DNA of 64,000 nucleotides from Enterococcus sp. DIV0212c (GCF_017377505.1 NZ_JAFREN010000004.1:124001-188000), one strand, 5' to 3'. Positions 1-11,519 are shown, counted from the stretch's first letter. Notes: generated by a model not told the origin, from the sequence alone. Translations and numbers: made by a program.

Positions 1-1
1 T

Positions 2-169
2 GCTCTTAGTATATTAGGGCTGCATTTTTTACTTAACTGGTTATACAAAAACAATAGTTTGAGTCGAACTTTGACTTGGTCGATCATTAGCGTACCTTAT
101 GCGATATTGATCCTATTTTTACCGACTCGTTTCCGTAAGTTTAAATCAAATAAAAAACTAAAATTTTAG
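2..169 (+). CDS. C-terminal end of an unidentified membrane protein (partial)
   Basis: An open frame enters from the left edge and ends at TAG (167-169). The 55 visible residues include two hydrophobic stretches (around ALSILGLHFLLNWLY and ISVPYAILILFLP) followed by a very basic tail (TRFRKFKSNKKLKF). This looks like the last membrane helices and cytosolic end of an integral membrane protein. No family can be assigned from so short a piece. The palindromic terminator at 213-269 follows it. Confidence 0.55.
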   Translation, partial: ALSILGLHFLLNWLYKNNSLSRTLTWSIISVPYAILILFLPTRFRKFKSNKKLKF

Positions 170-212
170 TAGATACTCCAACGAAGTATAGAAAAAGGTG
201 AGTTGGATAAAC

Positions 213-269
213 GGTGGGAACAGAAGCTATCCCTGATTATTTGTCGGGATTAAACACTTCTGTCCCACC
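213..269 (+). terminator. Nested palindromic terminator / intergenic repeat
   Basis: The outer arms ggtgggaacagaag and cttctgtcccacc enclose an inner hairpin (atccc...gggat). A short T-rich stretch follows on the + strand. GTGGGACAGAAG-type palindromes recur between genes in enterococci and relatives. Here it lies between the upstream partial gene and the convergent GNAT gene and probably ends both transcripts. Confidence 0.7.
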
Positions 270-282
270 CTCATTTTTCTGA

Positions 283-786
283 TTATAACTCAATCCAATA
301 TCTCTGAATCATTTCTCCTTCAATCAAATATTCATCAGATAAAATACCACCATTTTTCTGGATTGTTTTTTGTGAGCCTATATTCTTTTTATCACACGTA
401 AGCATTACTTTAGAGAAACCACGTTTGTGAAAAATAAGTAGAGCTTGTGCAAGTATCCAATTCGCATATCCCTTTCTTCTTTCGGAAGGAACAATTCCGT
501 AACCAATATTCCCACCGATTTGTAGCAGTTTATCTGTTAATTCATATCGCAACTGAACAGCGCCAACCAACTTTCCTTCTACTTCAAGAAACAATGTATC
601 TGCTGGAACAAACGAATTATTGATAGTACTTTTATCTTTTTTCAGTTTATTTAACCATTCTTGAAAAGTAAGCCCATTTAAATTAGCCGATGTTGGCGTT
701 ATTTGAGACACTCCTGAAGCTATCCATTCATTTATAAAATCTGAGTAGCGTTGTTCATCTGCTAACGTTAATTCTTTTAAAAGCAC
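283..786 (-). CDS. GNAT-family N-acetyltransferase (RimJ/RimL-like)
   Basis: Predicted acetyl-CoA-dependent N-acetyltransferase of about 167 residues. The acetyl-CoA-binding region is seen as GYGIVPSERRKGYANWIL, followed by the usual late strand and helix (VMLTCDKKNIGSQKTIQKNGG). The substrate is unknown. The start is placed at a GTG (786) because a strong GGAGGG Shine-Dalgarno lies 6 nt upstream. An in-frame ATG at 876 would add about 30 residues not expected for the family and overlap the neighbouring terminator. It is transcribed after that terminator, so probably from its own promoter. Confidence 0.8.
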   Translation of the reverse strand: MLLKELTLADEQRYSDFINEWIASGVSQITPTSANLNGLTFQEWLNKLKKDKSTINNSFVPADTLFLEVEGKLVGAVQLRYELTDKLLQIGGNIGYGIVPSERRKGYANWILAQALLIFHKRGFSKVMLTCDKKNIGSQKTIQKNGGILSDEYLIEGEMIQRYWIEL

Positions 787-844
787 TGCATTCCCTCCAT
801 TTTGAATCATTATACCTAAATTCTTTAAATCTGAACACATTGCT

Positions 845-907
845 AAAAAAAACGATGTTCTCTCCATGCTAACCAAATCTAAGATTTGAGCACAAAAAAC
901 ATCGTTT
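845..907 (-). terminator. Terminator of the lipoprotein gene
   Basis: The arms aaacgatgtt and aacatcgttt enclose a smaller palindrome (caaatct/agatttg). A run of T follows on the minus strand, just past the stop of the upstream lipoprotein gene. Confidence 0.75.
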
Positions 908-921
908 CTTTTACTTTTATT

Positions 922-2154
922 TTAAACTGTTCCAGCTTTTAACGCTTTGTCTAAAGCCTCATTTAATTTTTTCATTTGCTCTTCATTAAAAATTTCTTTC
1001 GCACCTTCGCGCGCTTCTTTTGCATTTTCTTCTGTTACAGCGCTAGGATTGGCTTCGATTTGTTTGATCATTTCATCTAATTGCTCGTCCATCAACTTTT
1101 GAATTTCTGGATCATCTTTTAAACCACTATAATCAACCGAATCATCATCTAAATCTAGGTCTGAATCATCTGAAGTTGTTCCTGTAATATTCGATAAAAT
1201 ATCTTCCAATTCATCTTGGCTGATGATTTCTTTCTTACTTGGCATTTTGATGTTTCCGTTATTTTTTTGCGGTGTAATAGAAAGTGTCAGAACCATGCTC
1301 ATTTTAGCATCTTCTTCATCTACACTTGCTAAAGACATTTCCATATCAATGACGTTTGTCTTTTGGTTAATACTGACTTTTACATCCATTTTATCCATAT
1401 CATTTTTTAATGACTTGATGGCATCTTTTATTTCTTTCGAATCACCTGATTTTTTGTAATCTTTATCTTCTTTGGCAATTTCATCGAATTTTTCCATCAT
1501 TTTGATGATTTCTTTTTTAGTAAATGTATGTGTCACGACATCTTTGTCTTTTTTAAATGATTTTTTATCGAAGCTTTCGATTAGCTTTTTCATTTCTCTG
1601 CCCATTTTAGAATTTTCGGCATTTGTAAATGTCTTATCTTTCAATGGATTTGATTTTTTATCATTCTTGTCTGAAGTTAGTGTGTCGCTGGCTTCAGCAA
1701 TATCGATATATTTTCCTTTTAGTTTATTCAAGTCACTCTTGCTTAGTTCCAATGGATAATCAAAAGAATTGGCTAAATCCATTATCCCTGTAACAAAGCT
1801 AGTCGACATATAATACTTGTCTTTATTACCAACAAATTGGAATGGGATTTTCTCGCCAAATAGATTCGCTGTAATTTCCATTTCCATCGTGTCTTTTTTA
1901 TCATCCATCGCATATTTCCCATCGATGCTCATATCTTTTAATTGACTGACCAACATTTTTGCATATGCTCCACCTTCGTCACCATCGTAAGTTAAATCTT
2001 TGAGCTTCATTTTAAAGCTTGCCGCGTTGTATTCCTCACCTTTAGAGTTAAATAGCTCTTTGGTGAAATCTTTTCTTGGATCTGATCCACAGGCTGCTAA
2101 TAAAAAAATTGCAACGCCTGTAATGATCCCCAACAGATACTTCTTCATTTTCAT
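922..2154 (-). CDS. Putative lipoprotein of unknown function, 410 aa
   Basis: The N-terminus is a type II signal peptide: MKMKKYLLG, a hydrophobic stretch, then the lipobox LLAAC with the lipidated Cys at about residue 22. The mature protein is very rich in Lys, Asp and Glu and ends in an acidic, helical, possibly coiled region (residues about 325-405, with an Asp-rich block DDSDLDLDDDSVD). The middle resembles enterococcal and staphylococcal lipoproteins that carry beta-rich domains of unknown role, but I do not recognise a named family. AAGGAG precedes the first ATG at a good distance. It is monocistronic, with a terminator after it. Confidence 0.75.
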   Translation of the reverse strand: MKMKKYLLGIITGVAIFLLAACGSDPRKDFTKELFNSKGEEYNAASFKMKLKDLTYDGDEGGAYAKMLVSQLKDMSIDGKYAMDDKKDTMEMEITANLFGEKIPFQFVGNKDKYYMSTSFVTGIMDLANSFDYPLELSKSDLNKLKGKYIDIAEASDTLTSDKNDKKSNPLKDKTFTNAENSKMGREMKKLIESFDKKSFKKDKDVVTHTFTKKEIIKMMEKFDEIAKEDKDYKKSGDSKEIKDAIKSLKNDMDKMDVKVSINQKTNVIDMEMSLASVDEEDAKMSMVLTLSITPQKNNGNIKMPSKKEIISQDELEDILSNITGTTSDDSDLDLDDDSVDYSGLKDDPEIQKLMDEQLDEMIKQIEANPSAVTEENAKEAREGAKEIFNEEQMKKLNEALDKALKAGTV

Positions 2155-2319
2155 TCTACATTCTCCTTATTACATTTATTTGATTTTTTTGACCCTAAGT
2201 AATAATAATACAGTAAAATGCAATTTATTAACACTCATATTTACTATTTTTATATTTTGGCGAAAAATTTCTTCATTATTAATTCGAAACAAATGTAACA
2301 TACTTATCCAGACCTACAC

Positions 2320-2390
2320 AAAAAAACGATCCACAGCCGCTGCTCTCTATTTTATAGACAAGCAAACTTCTGTGAATCGTTTTTTATTTT
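2320..2390 (-). terminator. Terminator after metG
   Basis: The arms aaaaaacgatccacag and ctgtgaatcgtttttt form a long stem with T-runs on both sides. It lies just downstream of the metG stop. Confidence 0.75.
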
Positions 2391-2424
2391 ATATCTGCAT
2401 TTTCTTATTCTATTGTTAAATCAA

Positions 2425-4467
<2,043 letters not shown>

Positions 4468-4532
4468 TTACTCCTAAATAGTATACCATACTTGGCTTTA
4501 TTGAACTAGAAATCCTTACGTTTTCTCTACAC

Positions 4533-4582
4533 AAAAAAGCTTCCTTCAGATTCATCTTAATTAAAGCTGTTGGAAGCTTTTT
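4533..4582 (-). terminator. Terminator after maeE
   Basis: The arms aaaaaagcttcc and ggaagcttttt lie between maeE and metG. The T-run is on the minus strand, so it ends the fumC-maeE transcript. Confidence 0.75.
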
Positions 4583-4594
4583 GGGTATTTTTAT

Positions 4595-5773
4595 TTAAGC
4601 TCTAATAACGCCATCTTGCACAGCTGTTTCAGCGACTTCGCGAATAATAACATCCACTAATTCTTGGTTAAAAGCAGATGGAATAATGTATTCATTTGTT
4701 AATTCAGATTCTGGAATAATCTCCGCAATGGCTTTTGCTGCAGCTAATTTCATATTTTCGGTAATTTTCGTTGCACCTGCTACAAAAGCACCTTTAAATA
4801 ACCCTGGGAAAGCTAAAACATTATTGATTTGATTTGGATGATCAGAGCGGCCTGTTCCAACCACCGCAGCACCTGCATCGATTGCATCTTGATAATCGAT
4901 TTCTGATTCTGGATTAGCCATTGGGAAAACGATAGCGCCTGAATTCATCGAAGCGACCATTTCTTTTGTCACAAGTTTAGGAGCTGAAACCCCAATAAAA
5001 ACATCCGCGCCTATCATTGCTTCACTTAATGAACCTTGGAAATCATTTTTATTCGTGATTTCAGTGATTTCTTTTTCTAAAAAATTCATTGGTCTTGTCA
5101 TCGTTTTACTTAATGCACCATCGATATTGAATGCAATGATATCCTGTACACCAAAATGATTCAACATTTTAATGATTGCACTACCCGCTGCTCCTGTCCC
5201 TGACACAACGACTTTGATTTCATCTACTTTTTTATCAACAATTTTCAAGGCATTGATCAACGCTGCAATTGTAACGATTGCTGTACCATGTTGATCATCG
5301 TGGAACACAGGAATATCTAACTCTTCCATCAATGTCCGTTCAATTTCAACACAGCGTGGTGCAGAGATATCTTCTAAATTGATTCCGCCAAACGTCGGTG
5401 CCATTGCTTTGATAATATTGATGATCTCTTTGGGATCTTTTGTATCTAAACAAATTGGAATTGCATCGATTCCAGCAAATTCTTTAAACAATAACGCCTT
5501 GCCTTCCATAACTGGTAATGCGGCTTTAGGGCCAATATCGCCTAATCCAAGAACAGCTGTGCCATCGGTCACTACAGCTACGGTATTGCCTTTCCAAGTA
5601 TAATCATAGACTGAATTCGGGTTTTCGTGGATTTTTCTACAAGGTTCCGCAACTCCTGGTGTGTAAGCCAAAGATAGATCCTCTTTTGTTTTTACCTCCA
5701 CTTTTGAATGAATATCGATTTTCCCACGCCATTGCGCGTGTGCTTTTAACGCTTTTTCATAAATATCTGCCAT
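4595..5773 (-). CDS. maeE: NAD(P)-dependent malic enzyme
   Basis: Oxidative decarboxylation of L-malate to pyruvate and CO2. The 392-residue short bacterial form has an N-terminal catalytic domain (LAYTPGVAEPCRKI, and VFHDDQHGTA with the metal-binding acids) and an NAD-binding Rossmann domain (VVSGTGAAGSAIIKML). It is the second gene of an operon with fumC, 31 bp downstream. Fumarase makes malate from fumarate and this enzyme converts it to pyruvate, so the pair is a short C4-acid route. The symbol follows lactic-acid bacterial usage for the NAD enzyme. The cofactor has not been proved. Confidence 0.92.
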   Translation of the reverse strand: MADIYEKALKAHAQWRGKIDIHSKVEVKTKEDLSLAYTPGVAEPCRKIHENPNSVYDYTWKGNTVAVVTDGTAVLGLGDIGPKAALPVMEGKALLFKEFAGIDAIPICLDTKDPKEIINIIKAMAPTFGGINLEDISAPRCVEIERTLMEELDIPVFHDDQHGTAIVTIAALINALKIVDKKVDEIKVVVSGTGAAGSAIIKMLNHFGVQDIIAFNIDGALSKTMTRPMNFLEKEITEITNKNDFQGSLSEAMIGADVFIGVSAPKLVTKEMVASMNSGAIVFPMANPESEIDYQDAIDAGAAVVGTGRSDHPNQINNVLAFPGLFKGAFVAGATKITENMKLAAAKAIAEIIPESELTNEYIIPSAFNQELVDVIIREVAETAVQDGVIRA

Positions 5774-5804
5774 GTTTTCCCATCCCTTTCCAAGTTAACC
5801 CTAT

Positions 5805-7169
5805 TTATTTGCCTAACATTTGCTCTGATTTGACCCAACTGTCGTATTCTTCTTCTGTCACTAGACCTGAAGTCAAAGCTGCCTGTTTTAGCGTTGTATT
5901 TTCTTCAAAGGCTTTTTTAGCGATCTTCGCACCATTATCATAACCGATATGGGGATTCAATGCAGTAACAAGCATCAATGATTGCTCCACATATTGATTC
6001 ATTTTTTCTTGATCCGCTTTGAGTCCAACTAAACAGTTTTCGTTAAAAGAACTCACTCCATCGGCTAAAAGTTCAATACTTTGGATCAAATTATATGCCA
6101 TCACTGGCATATAGACATTTAATTCAAAATTCCCCTGTGAAGCGCCGATTCCAATCGTTGTGTCATTGCCCATAACTTGAATGGCAATCATAGTCAGTGC
6201 TTCACATTGGGTTGGATTGATTTTCCCAGGCATGATTGAGCTACCTGGTTCGTTTGCTGGAATTGTGATTTCTCCCAAACCACTTCTGGGGCCACTAGCC
6301 ATCCAACGAATATCATTCGCCATTTTCATGACGTTAGCAGCAAGCGCCTTTAATGCACCCGAGGTAAAAACAATAGCATCTTTGCTTGCTAATCCATGGA
6401 ATTTATTTGGATCTTCTGAAAATTGGTTGTTAGTTTCTTCATTCAAGTAGCTAAAGAATGATTTAATGTATTCTTTCGAAGCATTCAGCCCAGTGCCCAC
6501 AGCTGTGCCGCCAAGTGCCAATTGTTTGAGTTCATTTAAAGTCAATTCCAACATCTGATAATTATGTTCTAGACCTGAGCGCCAACCACTGATTTCTTGA
6601 GCGAAAGTAACTGGCGTAGCATCTTGTAAATGAGTTCGACCGATTTTTATGATTTTTTCATTCTCTGATTCAAGTTTTTTCAGCGTTTGAATCATTTGCT
6701 TCATCACTGGAAATAATTGCTGTTCAATCAATCTCACCGCTGCTATGTGAATCGCGGTTGGGAAAACATCGTTTGAGCTTTGAGACATGTTCACGTGATC
6801 ATTTGGATGAACTGCCACATTATTTTTTGCCGCTAAATGTGCAATAACCTCATTAACATTCATATTCGTTTGCGTACCGCTACCTGTTTGCCACAAAGAC
6901 AATGGAAAATGCTCATCAACGTCTCCCACAATAATTTTATCTGCTGCTTGCTGAATCGCTCGGCTGATCGTCGTATCTAATTTCCCTGTTTCTTCATTTG
7001 CTTTAGCCGCATTCTTTTTGACTAAAGCCAGAGCTTGAATAAGAGCCAGCGGCATTTTTTCGATACCAATATTAAAATTTTGGCGACTACGCTCGGTTTG
7101 TGCTCCCCAAAGTGCAGCTTCTGGCACTTGAATCTCTCCCATAGAATCTTGTTCGATACGATATGACAT
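5805..7169 (-). CDS. fumC: Fumarate hydratase, class II
   Basis: Reversible hydration of fumarate to L-malate by the homotetrameric, iron-independent fumarase. The superfamily signature GSSIMPGKINP is present. HGGT-region equivalents are seen in GSGTQTNMNVNEV, SQSSNDVFPTAIH and GRTHLQDATPVTFAQE. The start is set at the ATG at 7169 (MSYRIEQDSMG), which has GAGGAG 7-8 nt upstream and matches the usual FumC N-terminus. An in-frame ATG 39 nt further upstream has no comparable site. It is first gene of the fumC-maeE operon. Confidence 0.95.
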   Translation of the reverse strand: MSYRIEQDSMGEIQVPEAALWGAQTERSRQNFNIGIEKMPLALIQALALVKKNAAKANEETGKLDTTISRAIQQAADKIIVGDVDEHFPLSLWQTGSGTQTNMNVNEVIAHLAAKNNVAVHPNDHVNMSQSSNDVFPTAIHIAAVRLIEQQLFPVMKQMIQTLKKLESENEKIIKIGRTHLQDATPVTFAQEISGWRSGLEHNYQMLELTLNELKQLALGGTAVGTGLNASKEYIKSFFSYLNEETNNQFSEDPNKFHGLASKDAIVFTSGALKALAANVMKMANDIRWMASGPRSGLGEITIPANEPGSSIMPGKINPTQCEALTMIAIQVMGNDTTIGIGASQGNFELNVYMPVMAYNLIQSIELLADGVSSFNENCLVGLKADQEKMNQYVEQSLMLVTALNPHIGYDNGAKIAKKAFEENTTLKQAALTSGLVTEEEYDSWVKSEQMLGK

Positions 7170-7266
7170 TCTTTCACTCCTCTTCTTTTCTTCTCTATTT
7201 ACTATCACTATACTGTAAACAAATCACGATTTACAGTGAAATTCTTGTTTTTATGAAAAAGAAACA

Positions 7267-7302
7267 TAAAAAAATCAGCAACCACTATGATCACTGATTT
7301 CT
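7267..7302 (-). terminator. Terminator after the amino-acid permease
   Basis: The arms aaatcag and ctgattt have an A-run on the + strand side (T-run in the transcript). It lies just past the permease stop. Confidence 0.6.
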
Positions 7303-7306
7303 TCCT

Positions 7307-8695
7307 TTAATTTTTGATTTTACCTTCATTACTATGCTTGTACCCATACGCAAAATAAATAATGAATCCTAAAACCAAGGCTACTGCAAAAGCTTTCCAC
7401 GTTGCAGCCTGTAATTGCAGCATCAAACCAATACTCACGATAACAAGTAAAATCGGCACAAACGGAACAAATGGAATTTTAAATTCGCCTGGTTTAGGAT
7501 CTCCAGCTACTTTTCTCAAACGAATAATACCGATCGCCATCACGATCAAATACATCAATGTCACGATATTCGTCAATTCAGCTAAAAGCTCCATTGGAAC
7601 TAGCCCGGCAAAAATCATTGTACATACACCAGCTACATAGGTTGCATTTTTTGGCGTACGATTTTTTTCATCTATTTTACTCATGAATTTCGGCAATAAT
7701 CCATCTTTACTAATTGCATAAATGATCCTAGCTAAACTGTACATCATAGAAATTGTCACAGTCAACAGCGTCAAAATAGCACCCACAGAAATCACAGCTG
7801 CCACGCCATCACGCTGAACAAAACGCATTGCAAAGGCTACGGGATCTTTCACACCAAGCACATCAAATGGCACGATTCCAGTTAAAATCAACGTCACGAT
7901 CACGTATAAAACGGTAGCTATAATGATCGATCCGATAATGCCTTTAGGGATATCCTTTTGGGGATTTTTCACTTCTTCAGCTGTCATACTGACTGCATCA
8001 AATCCTAAAAAGGCAAAGAAAACCACTGCAGCTCCGCTGACCACACCTGAAAAGCCAAAAGGCATAAACGGTTGCCAATTAGTTGGTTTCACATAAAAAA
8101 TACCTACAACTAAGAACAATGCAATGATACCGAATTTAACAAAAACCATTACGTTATTCAAACGCAAAGCGGTTTTAGCCTCTAACGATACCCAAAATGT
8201 AACTGCTAAAAGAACTAACATCGCAATCAAATCAACATAAGTCCCATTTGCTGGATTATATGCGCCACTCAACGCTTTAGGTAAATCTACCCCAAGACTG
8301 TTCAAAAATCCATGTACATAACCAGACCAGCCCGAAGCAACTGAAGATACCGCTAGAAAGAATTCACAAATCACTAACCAGCCCGTCATCCAAGCCACCA
8401 ATTCTCCAAACACAACATACATATAAGCATAGGGTCCGCCAATTGCGGGGATTCTTGAAGCGAACTCCGCATAACATAAACCTGCTAAAATAATTGCTCC
8501 TGCTGCAACTAAAAATGAAAGTGACAACGCAGGTCCTGCATATTGCTCAGCAGCAACACCTGTCACCACAAAAATCCCTGTTCCAACAATCGCACCGATC
8601 CCGAGCATAATCAGATCCATTGTTTTTAAATCCTTTTTCATTGAACTTGGCTCACTTGATACCGCCGTCAGCTCTTTTTTCCGAAACATTGACAT
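7307..8695 (-). CDS. APC-family amino acid permease (YfnA/CAT-like)
   Basis: Integral membrane amino-acid transporter with about 12 predicted helices. The first helix carries the APC signature MLGIGAIVGTGIFVVTG, followed by AGPALSLSFLVAAGAII and AIGGPYAYMYVVFGELVAW, typical of the cationic-amino-acid-transporter branch. The substrate cannot be fixed by reading. The start at 8695 (MSMFRKKEL) follows GGAGG by 8 nt. An upstream in-frame ATG at 8728 lacks such a site. The gene stands between two terminators. Confidence 0.88.
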   Translation of the reverse strand: MSMFRKKELTAVSSEPSSMKKDLKTMDLIMLGIGAIVGTGIFVVTGVAAEQYAGPALSLSFLVAAGAIILAGLCYAEFASRIPAIGGPYAYMYVVFGELVAWMTGWLVICEFFLAVSSVASGWSGYVHGFLNSLGVDLPKALSGAYNPANGTYVDLIAMLVLLAVTFWVSLEAKTALRLNNVMVFVKFGIIALFLVVGIFYVKPTNWQPFMPFGFSGVVSGAAVVFFAFLGFDAVSMTAEEVKNPQKDIPKGIIGSIIIATVLYVIVTLILTGIVPFDVLGVKDPVAFAMRFVQRDGVAAVISVGAILTLLTVTISMMYSLARIIYAISKDGLLPKFMSKIDEKNRTPKNATYVAGVCTMIFAGLVPMELLAELTNIVTLMYLIVMAIGIIRLRKVAGDPKPGEFKIPFVPFVPILLVIVSIGLMLQLQAATWKAFAVALVLGFIIYFAYGYKHSNEGKIKN

Positions 8696-8758
8696 TACTT
8701 TTCCTCCAATAAATCGTTTCATTTTCAAGCATTAATAATTGCAAAATTTTCTCATAAA

Positions 8759-8786
8759 AATAAGCGTAAATATATCATTTACGCTT
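8759..8786 (-). terminator. Terminator overlapping the end of the sugar transporter gene
   Basis: The hairpin aagcgtaaa/tttacgctt includes the last codons and stop of the upstream gene. T-rich sequence follows on the minus strand. Confidence 0.6.
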
Positions 8787-9642
8787 TCATATACCCTAAA
8801 AGAATACCACCTAAAATAACGAATAAGCAACCAATAATGACATATCTCATTTCTTTTTTAGACTTGCGCTCACCAAGTAAGTAGATTCCGCCTAAAGTTG
8901 AGATGATGATTCCCATTTGGGACAATGAGAAGCTAATTGCTAAACCGATTTGACGCATCGTTAGTAACATACAAATATTGCCTAAGCCCCATAACAAGCC
9001 ACAGCTCATATTCTGCCAAACATAGCGATCCAGTTTGACCTTTTTAAACGCAAAGAAACTGGCGCCGATCACCATACCAATACTTTGAGGCAAAATAATG
9101 CCCATAGGATCAAGCCCTGCAGCGTTGATAATGATCGTGTACGCACCATAACCAACTGTCGACATCAATAATGCCCGAAATCCTTTGCTGAAATCAAGCA
9201 TTGAATTGGTTGTTTTTACACCACTGTCATCATCTTGACGAGCGGTTAAATACGCACCAAAAACCAATAACCCTAGAGCGATAAATCCTAAAAGATAATC
9301 TCTACTGCCTTTCCATTCATGAAAAAATACAGCTCCAGCGATCGTATTGACAATCAACTGCATTCCAGTCGAAACAGGCAGTCCAACAGATACGCCTAGA
9401 TATTTCATGCCATGAAACTGCTGATTTTGTCCTACACTCCAGAATAAACCAGATAAAATTCCAACTACAATCATTTGAATGCTGATTGCCGGTTGGACAA
9501 CAAAAAAGATAATTATTGAAAAGAATAAAGCACCAATAGTCATGCCGAGTGTTTGTTGATTCGCGCTACCACCGATTTTACCACTGACCAGACCTATACT
9601 GCCCCAAGCAAACATCGGAATCAAAGCCACTAATATCTCCAT
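8779..9642 (-). CDS. GRP-family sugar uptake protein (GlcU/RbsU-like)
   Basis: A 287-residue protein with about ten membrane helices of the drug/metabolite superfamily, glucose/ribose porter branch. The start MEILVALIPMFAWGSIGLVSGKIGG is characteristic. QNQQFHGMKYLGVSVGLPVSTGMQL is the conserved central region. It probably imports glucose or ribose by proton symport. It is separately transcribed, upstream of its own overlapping terminator. The alternative is another DMT substrate such as rhamnose. Confidence 0.82.
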   Translation of the reverse strand: MEILVALIPMFAWGSIGLVSGKIGGSANQQTLGMTIGALFFSIIIFFVVQPAISIQMIVVGILSGLFWSVGQNQQFHGMKYLGVSVGLPVSTGMQLIVNTIAGAVFFHEWKGSRDYLLGFIALGLLVFGAYLTARQDDDSGVKTTNSMLDFSKGFRALLMSTVGYGAYTIIINAAGLDPMGIILPQSIGMVIGASFFAFKKVKLDRYVWQNMSCGLLWGLGNICMLLTMRQIGLAISFSLSQMGIIISTLGGIYLLGERKSKKEMRYVIIGCLFVILGGILLGYMKA

Positions 9643-9760
9643 AATATGCTCCTATCAAAAAATATGATAGGTTAAGTCTAACAATAAAAGCGCTCTCTAT
9701 ACAACCATAATAAAGAAAAAAGTTCAATAGAATTTCTCTCATTTAAATTAAAAAATAAAA

Positions 9761-9804
9761 AAGCCAGCATTGAGAAATATTTGTTTAATTTCTCAACGCA
9801 GCCT
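9761..9804 (-). terminator. Terminator of the two-component operon
   Basis: The stem formed by agccagcattgagaaa and tttctcaacgcagcct is followed by a T-run on the minus strand, directly after the kinase stop. Confidence 0.75.
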
Positions 9805-9805
9805 A

Positions 9806-10831
9806 TTATCTTCTCTCATTAAAATAACTCAAAAACGGAAACAACAACTTCATCGTCGTTCCTTCTCCTTCAACTGACTCCATCGTCAATTGGTGACCTA
9901 ATTTATCCGCCAGACTTTTTGCTAAATATAAGCCTAACCCAGTCGAATGCTGTTCGCTCATTCGACCATTTTCACCCGTAAAGCCTTTATCGAAAATACG
10001 TCGCTGATCTTCTTCTGGAATCCCGATCCCTGTATCTTTCAATGATAACCAAGCGCCTTCTTTTGTACGTGATAACGTCACGACGATCTCACCGCCAGCA
10101 GGTGTATACTTGATCGCGTTGCTGACCAATTGTTTGAAAATAAAAGCAACCCACTTCGCATCAGTTAGAATCATTTGATCGTTTCCTTCTATGGAAAAGC
10201 GCAAGTTCTTTTGAATAAAATAATTCCCTTGCGTTCGAATCACAGACTGAACAATTTCCTTTAGTGAATATTCCTGAATCAAATAGTCTCTAGAAAAACT
10301 GTCCAATCGAGCGTAATAAAGGACTTGTTCTACATACTCATCGATTTTACTCAACTCATTTTCGACTAAATAATATTTCTTTTCAGGAATATCATCTTCG
10401 ATCGATTGTAAAATCAAATTCACAGCAGCCAATGGTACTTTGATTTCATGGACCCATGAATCGATATAATCTTTTTGATCCTGTTGATTATTGATTGCCT
10501 GCTGCATGATTTGCTGATGCTCTACCAACAAGCCATTGATATAGTTCTGCACTAGCGTTTCTTCTGACTTTGAAGCCTCACTCAAATAATGTTCCAAAGA
10601 AGGCGGCTGTTCTGAAATATCCAAAGAACGCCACCAACGTTTTTTTAAGGAATAATCGATTGTCATAAAAAGCAGTAAAAATAATCCTTGCAATAATACC
10701 AAATAACCAATTACGGAGGGATTCACAACCATATCTGGAGATAGCCATAAAATAAAACAAGTCACTCCAATAAAAAATAGCCAGCCAATCAACAGAAGCC
10801 AATGATCTTTTAAATATTTATAAATTGTCAT
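9806..10831 (-). CDS. Intramembrane-sensing histidine kinase (BceS-like)
   Basis: Membrane sensor kinase of 341 residues. Two N-terminal helices with a very short outside loop (WLLLIGWLFFIGVTCFILWL and VIGYLVLLQGLFLLLFMTI) are the hallmark of intramembrane-sensing kinases that read transporter flux. The phosphoacceptor His is in SWVHEIKVPLAAV (about residue 128). The HATPase domain follows, with an N box (VSNAIKYTP) and G boxes (DTGIGIPEEDQRRIF and GLGLYLAKSLADKLG). These kinases detect cell-wall peptide antibiotics such as bacitracin through a BceAB transporter. No such transporter gene is in the window. In E. faecalis SapS has this arrangement, so it may be the ortholog. Confidence 0.88.
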   Translation of the reverse strand: MTIYKYLKDHWLLLIGWLFFIGVTCFILWLSPDMVVNPSVIGYLVLLQGLFLLLFMTIDYSLKKRWWRSLDISEQPPSLEHYLSEASKSEETLVQNYINGLLVEHQQIMQQAINNQQDQKDYIDSWVHEIKVPLAAVNLILQSIEDDIPEKKYYLVENELSKIDEYVEQVLYYARLDSFSRDYLIQEYSLKEIVQSVIRTQGNYFIQKNLRFSIEGNDQMILTDAKWVAFIFKQLVSNAIKYTPAGGEIVVTLSRTKEGAWLSLKDTGIGIPEEDQRRIFDKGFTGENGRMSEQHSTGLGLYLAKSLADKLGHQLTMESVEGEGTTMKLLFPFLSYFNERR

Positions 10832-10844
10832 TTTCTTCTCCTAT

Positions 10845-11519
10845 CTACGGTACGATGTACCCTTGACCAACTTTTGTCTCAATATACCCTTCAAGACCTG
10901 CTTGTTCAATTTTTTTCCTCAAACGATTGATGTTAACTGTCAACGTATTATCATCCACAAAACGTTCATCTTCCCACAACGCACGTAACAATTTCTCTCT
11001 CGTTAAAATTTTCCCGTGTTTCTTGATCAAAATATACAATAGGCGATATTCATTTTTACTTAAATCGATCACTTCGCCATTGATCTCCATACTACCATTA
11101 TCAACATTCAACGTGATTCCATTATGAGACATGATCTCACTGCCGACTTCTGAATAATTATATGAACGACGCAATAATGCATTGATTTTTGCGATCAACA
11201 CATCGATTTGAAATGGCTTTGTAACAAAATCATCCGCACCCATATTCATCGCCATGATCATATCCATATTCGTATTACGGCTAGAAATAAAAATGATGGG
11301 GATCTTAGAGATTTCACGAATCTTCTGACACCAATAATAACCATCAAACACAGGAAGATTGATATCTAATAAAACCAATTGAGGCTCTTCACGCTGAAAA
11401 TCCTCTAAAACATTATTAAAGTCTGTCGTTCCAAAAGTCTCAAACTGCCATTTCTGTAGTTCTTCGCTGATCAGCTCACGAATCGTTGTTTCATCTTCTA
11501 TAATCATGATTTTTGCCAT
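10845..11519 (-). CDS. OmpR-family response regulator (BceR-like)
   Basis: Receiver domain (residues 1-115) with the acidic pocket IIEDE, phosphoacceptor Asp in LVLLDINLPVFDGY, Thr/Ser switch (IFISSRN) and Lys (DDFVTKPF), then a winged-helix DNA-binding domain (KNEYRLLYILIKKHGKILTR). Partner of the downstream kinase, with only 13 bp between them. The second of two adjacent ATGs is preferred because GGAGG is 7 nt upstream of it. Predicted targets are cell-envelope transporter genes elsewhere. Confidence 0.9.
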   Translation of the reverse strand: MAKIMIIEDETTIRELISEELQKWQFETFGTTDFNNVLEDFQREEPQLVLLDINLPVFDGYYWCQKIREISKIPIIFISSRNTNMDMIMAMNMGADDFVTKPFQIDVLIAKINALLRRSYNYSEVGSEIMSHNGITLNVDNGSMEINGEVIDLSKNEYRLLYILIKKHGKILTREKLLRALWEDERFVDDNTLTVNINRLRKKIEQAGLEGYIETKVGQGYIVP

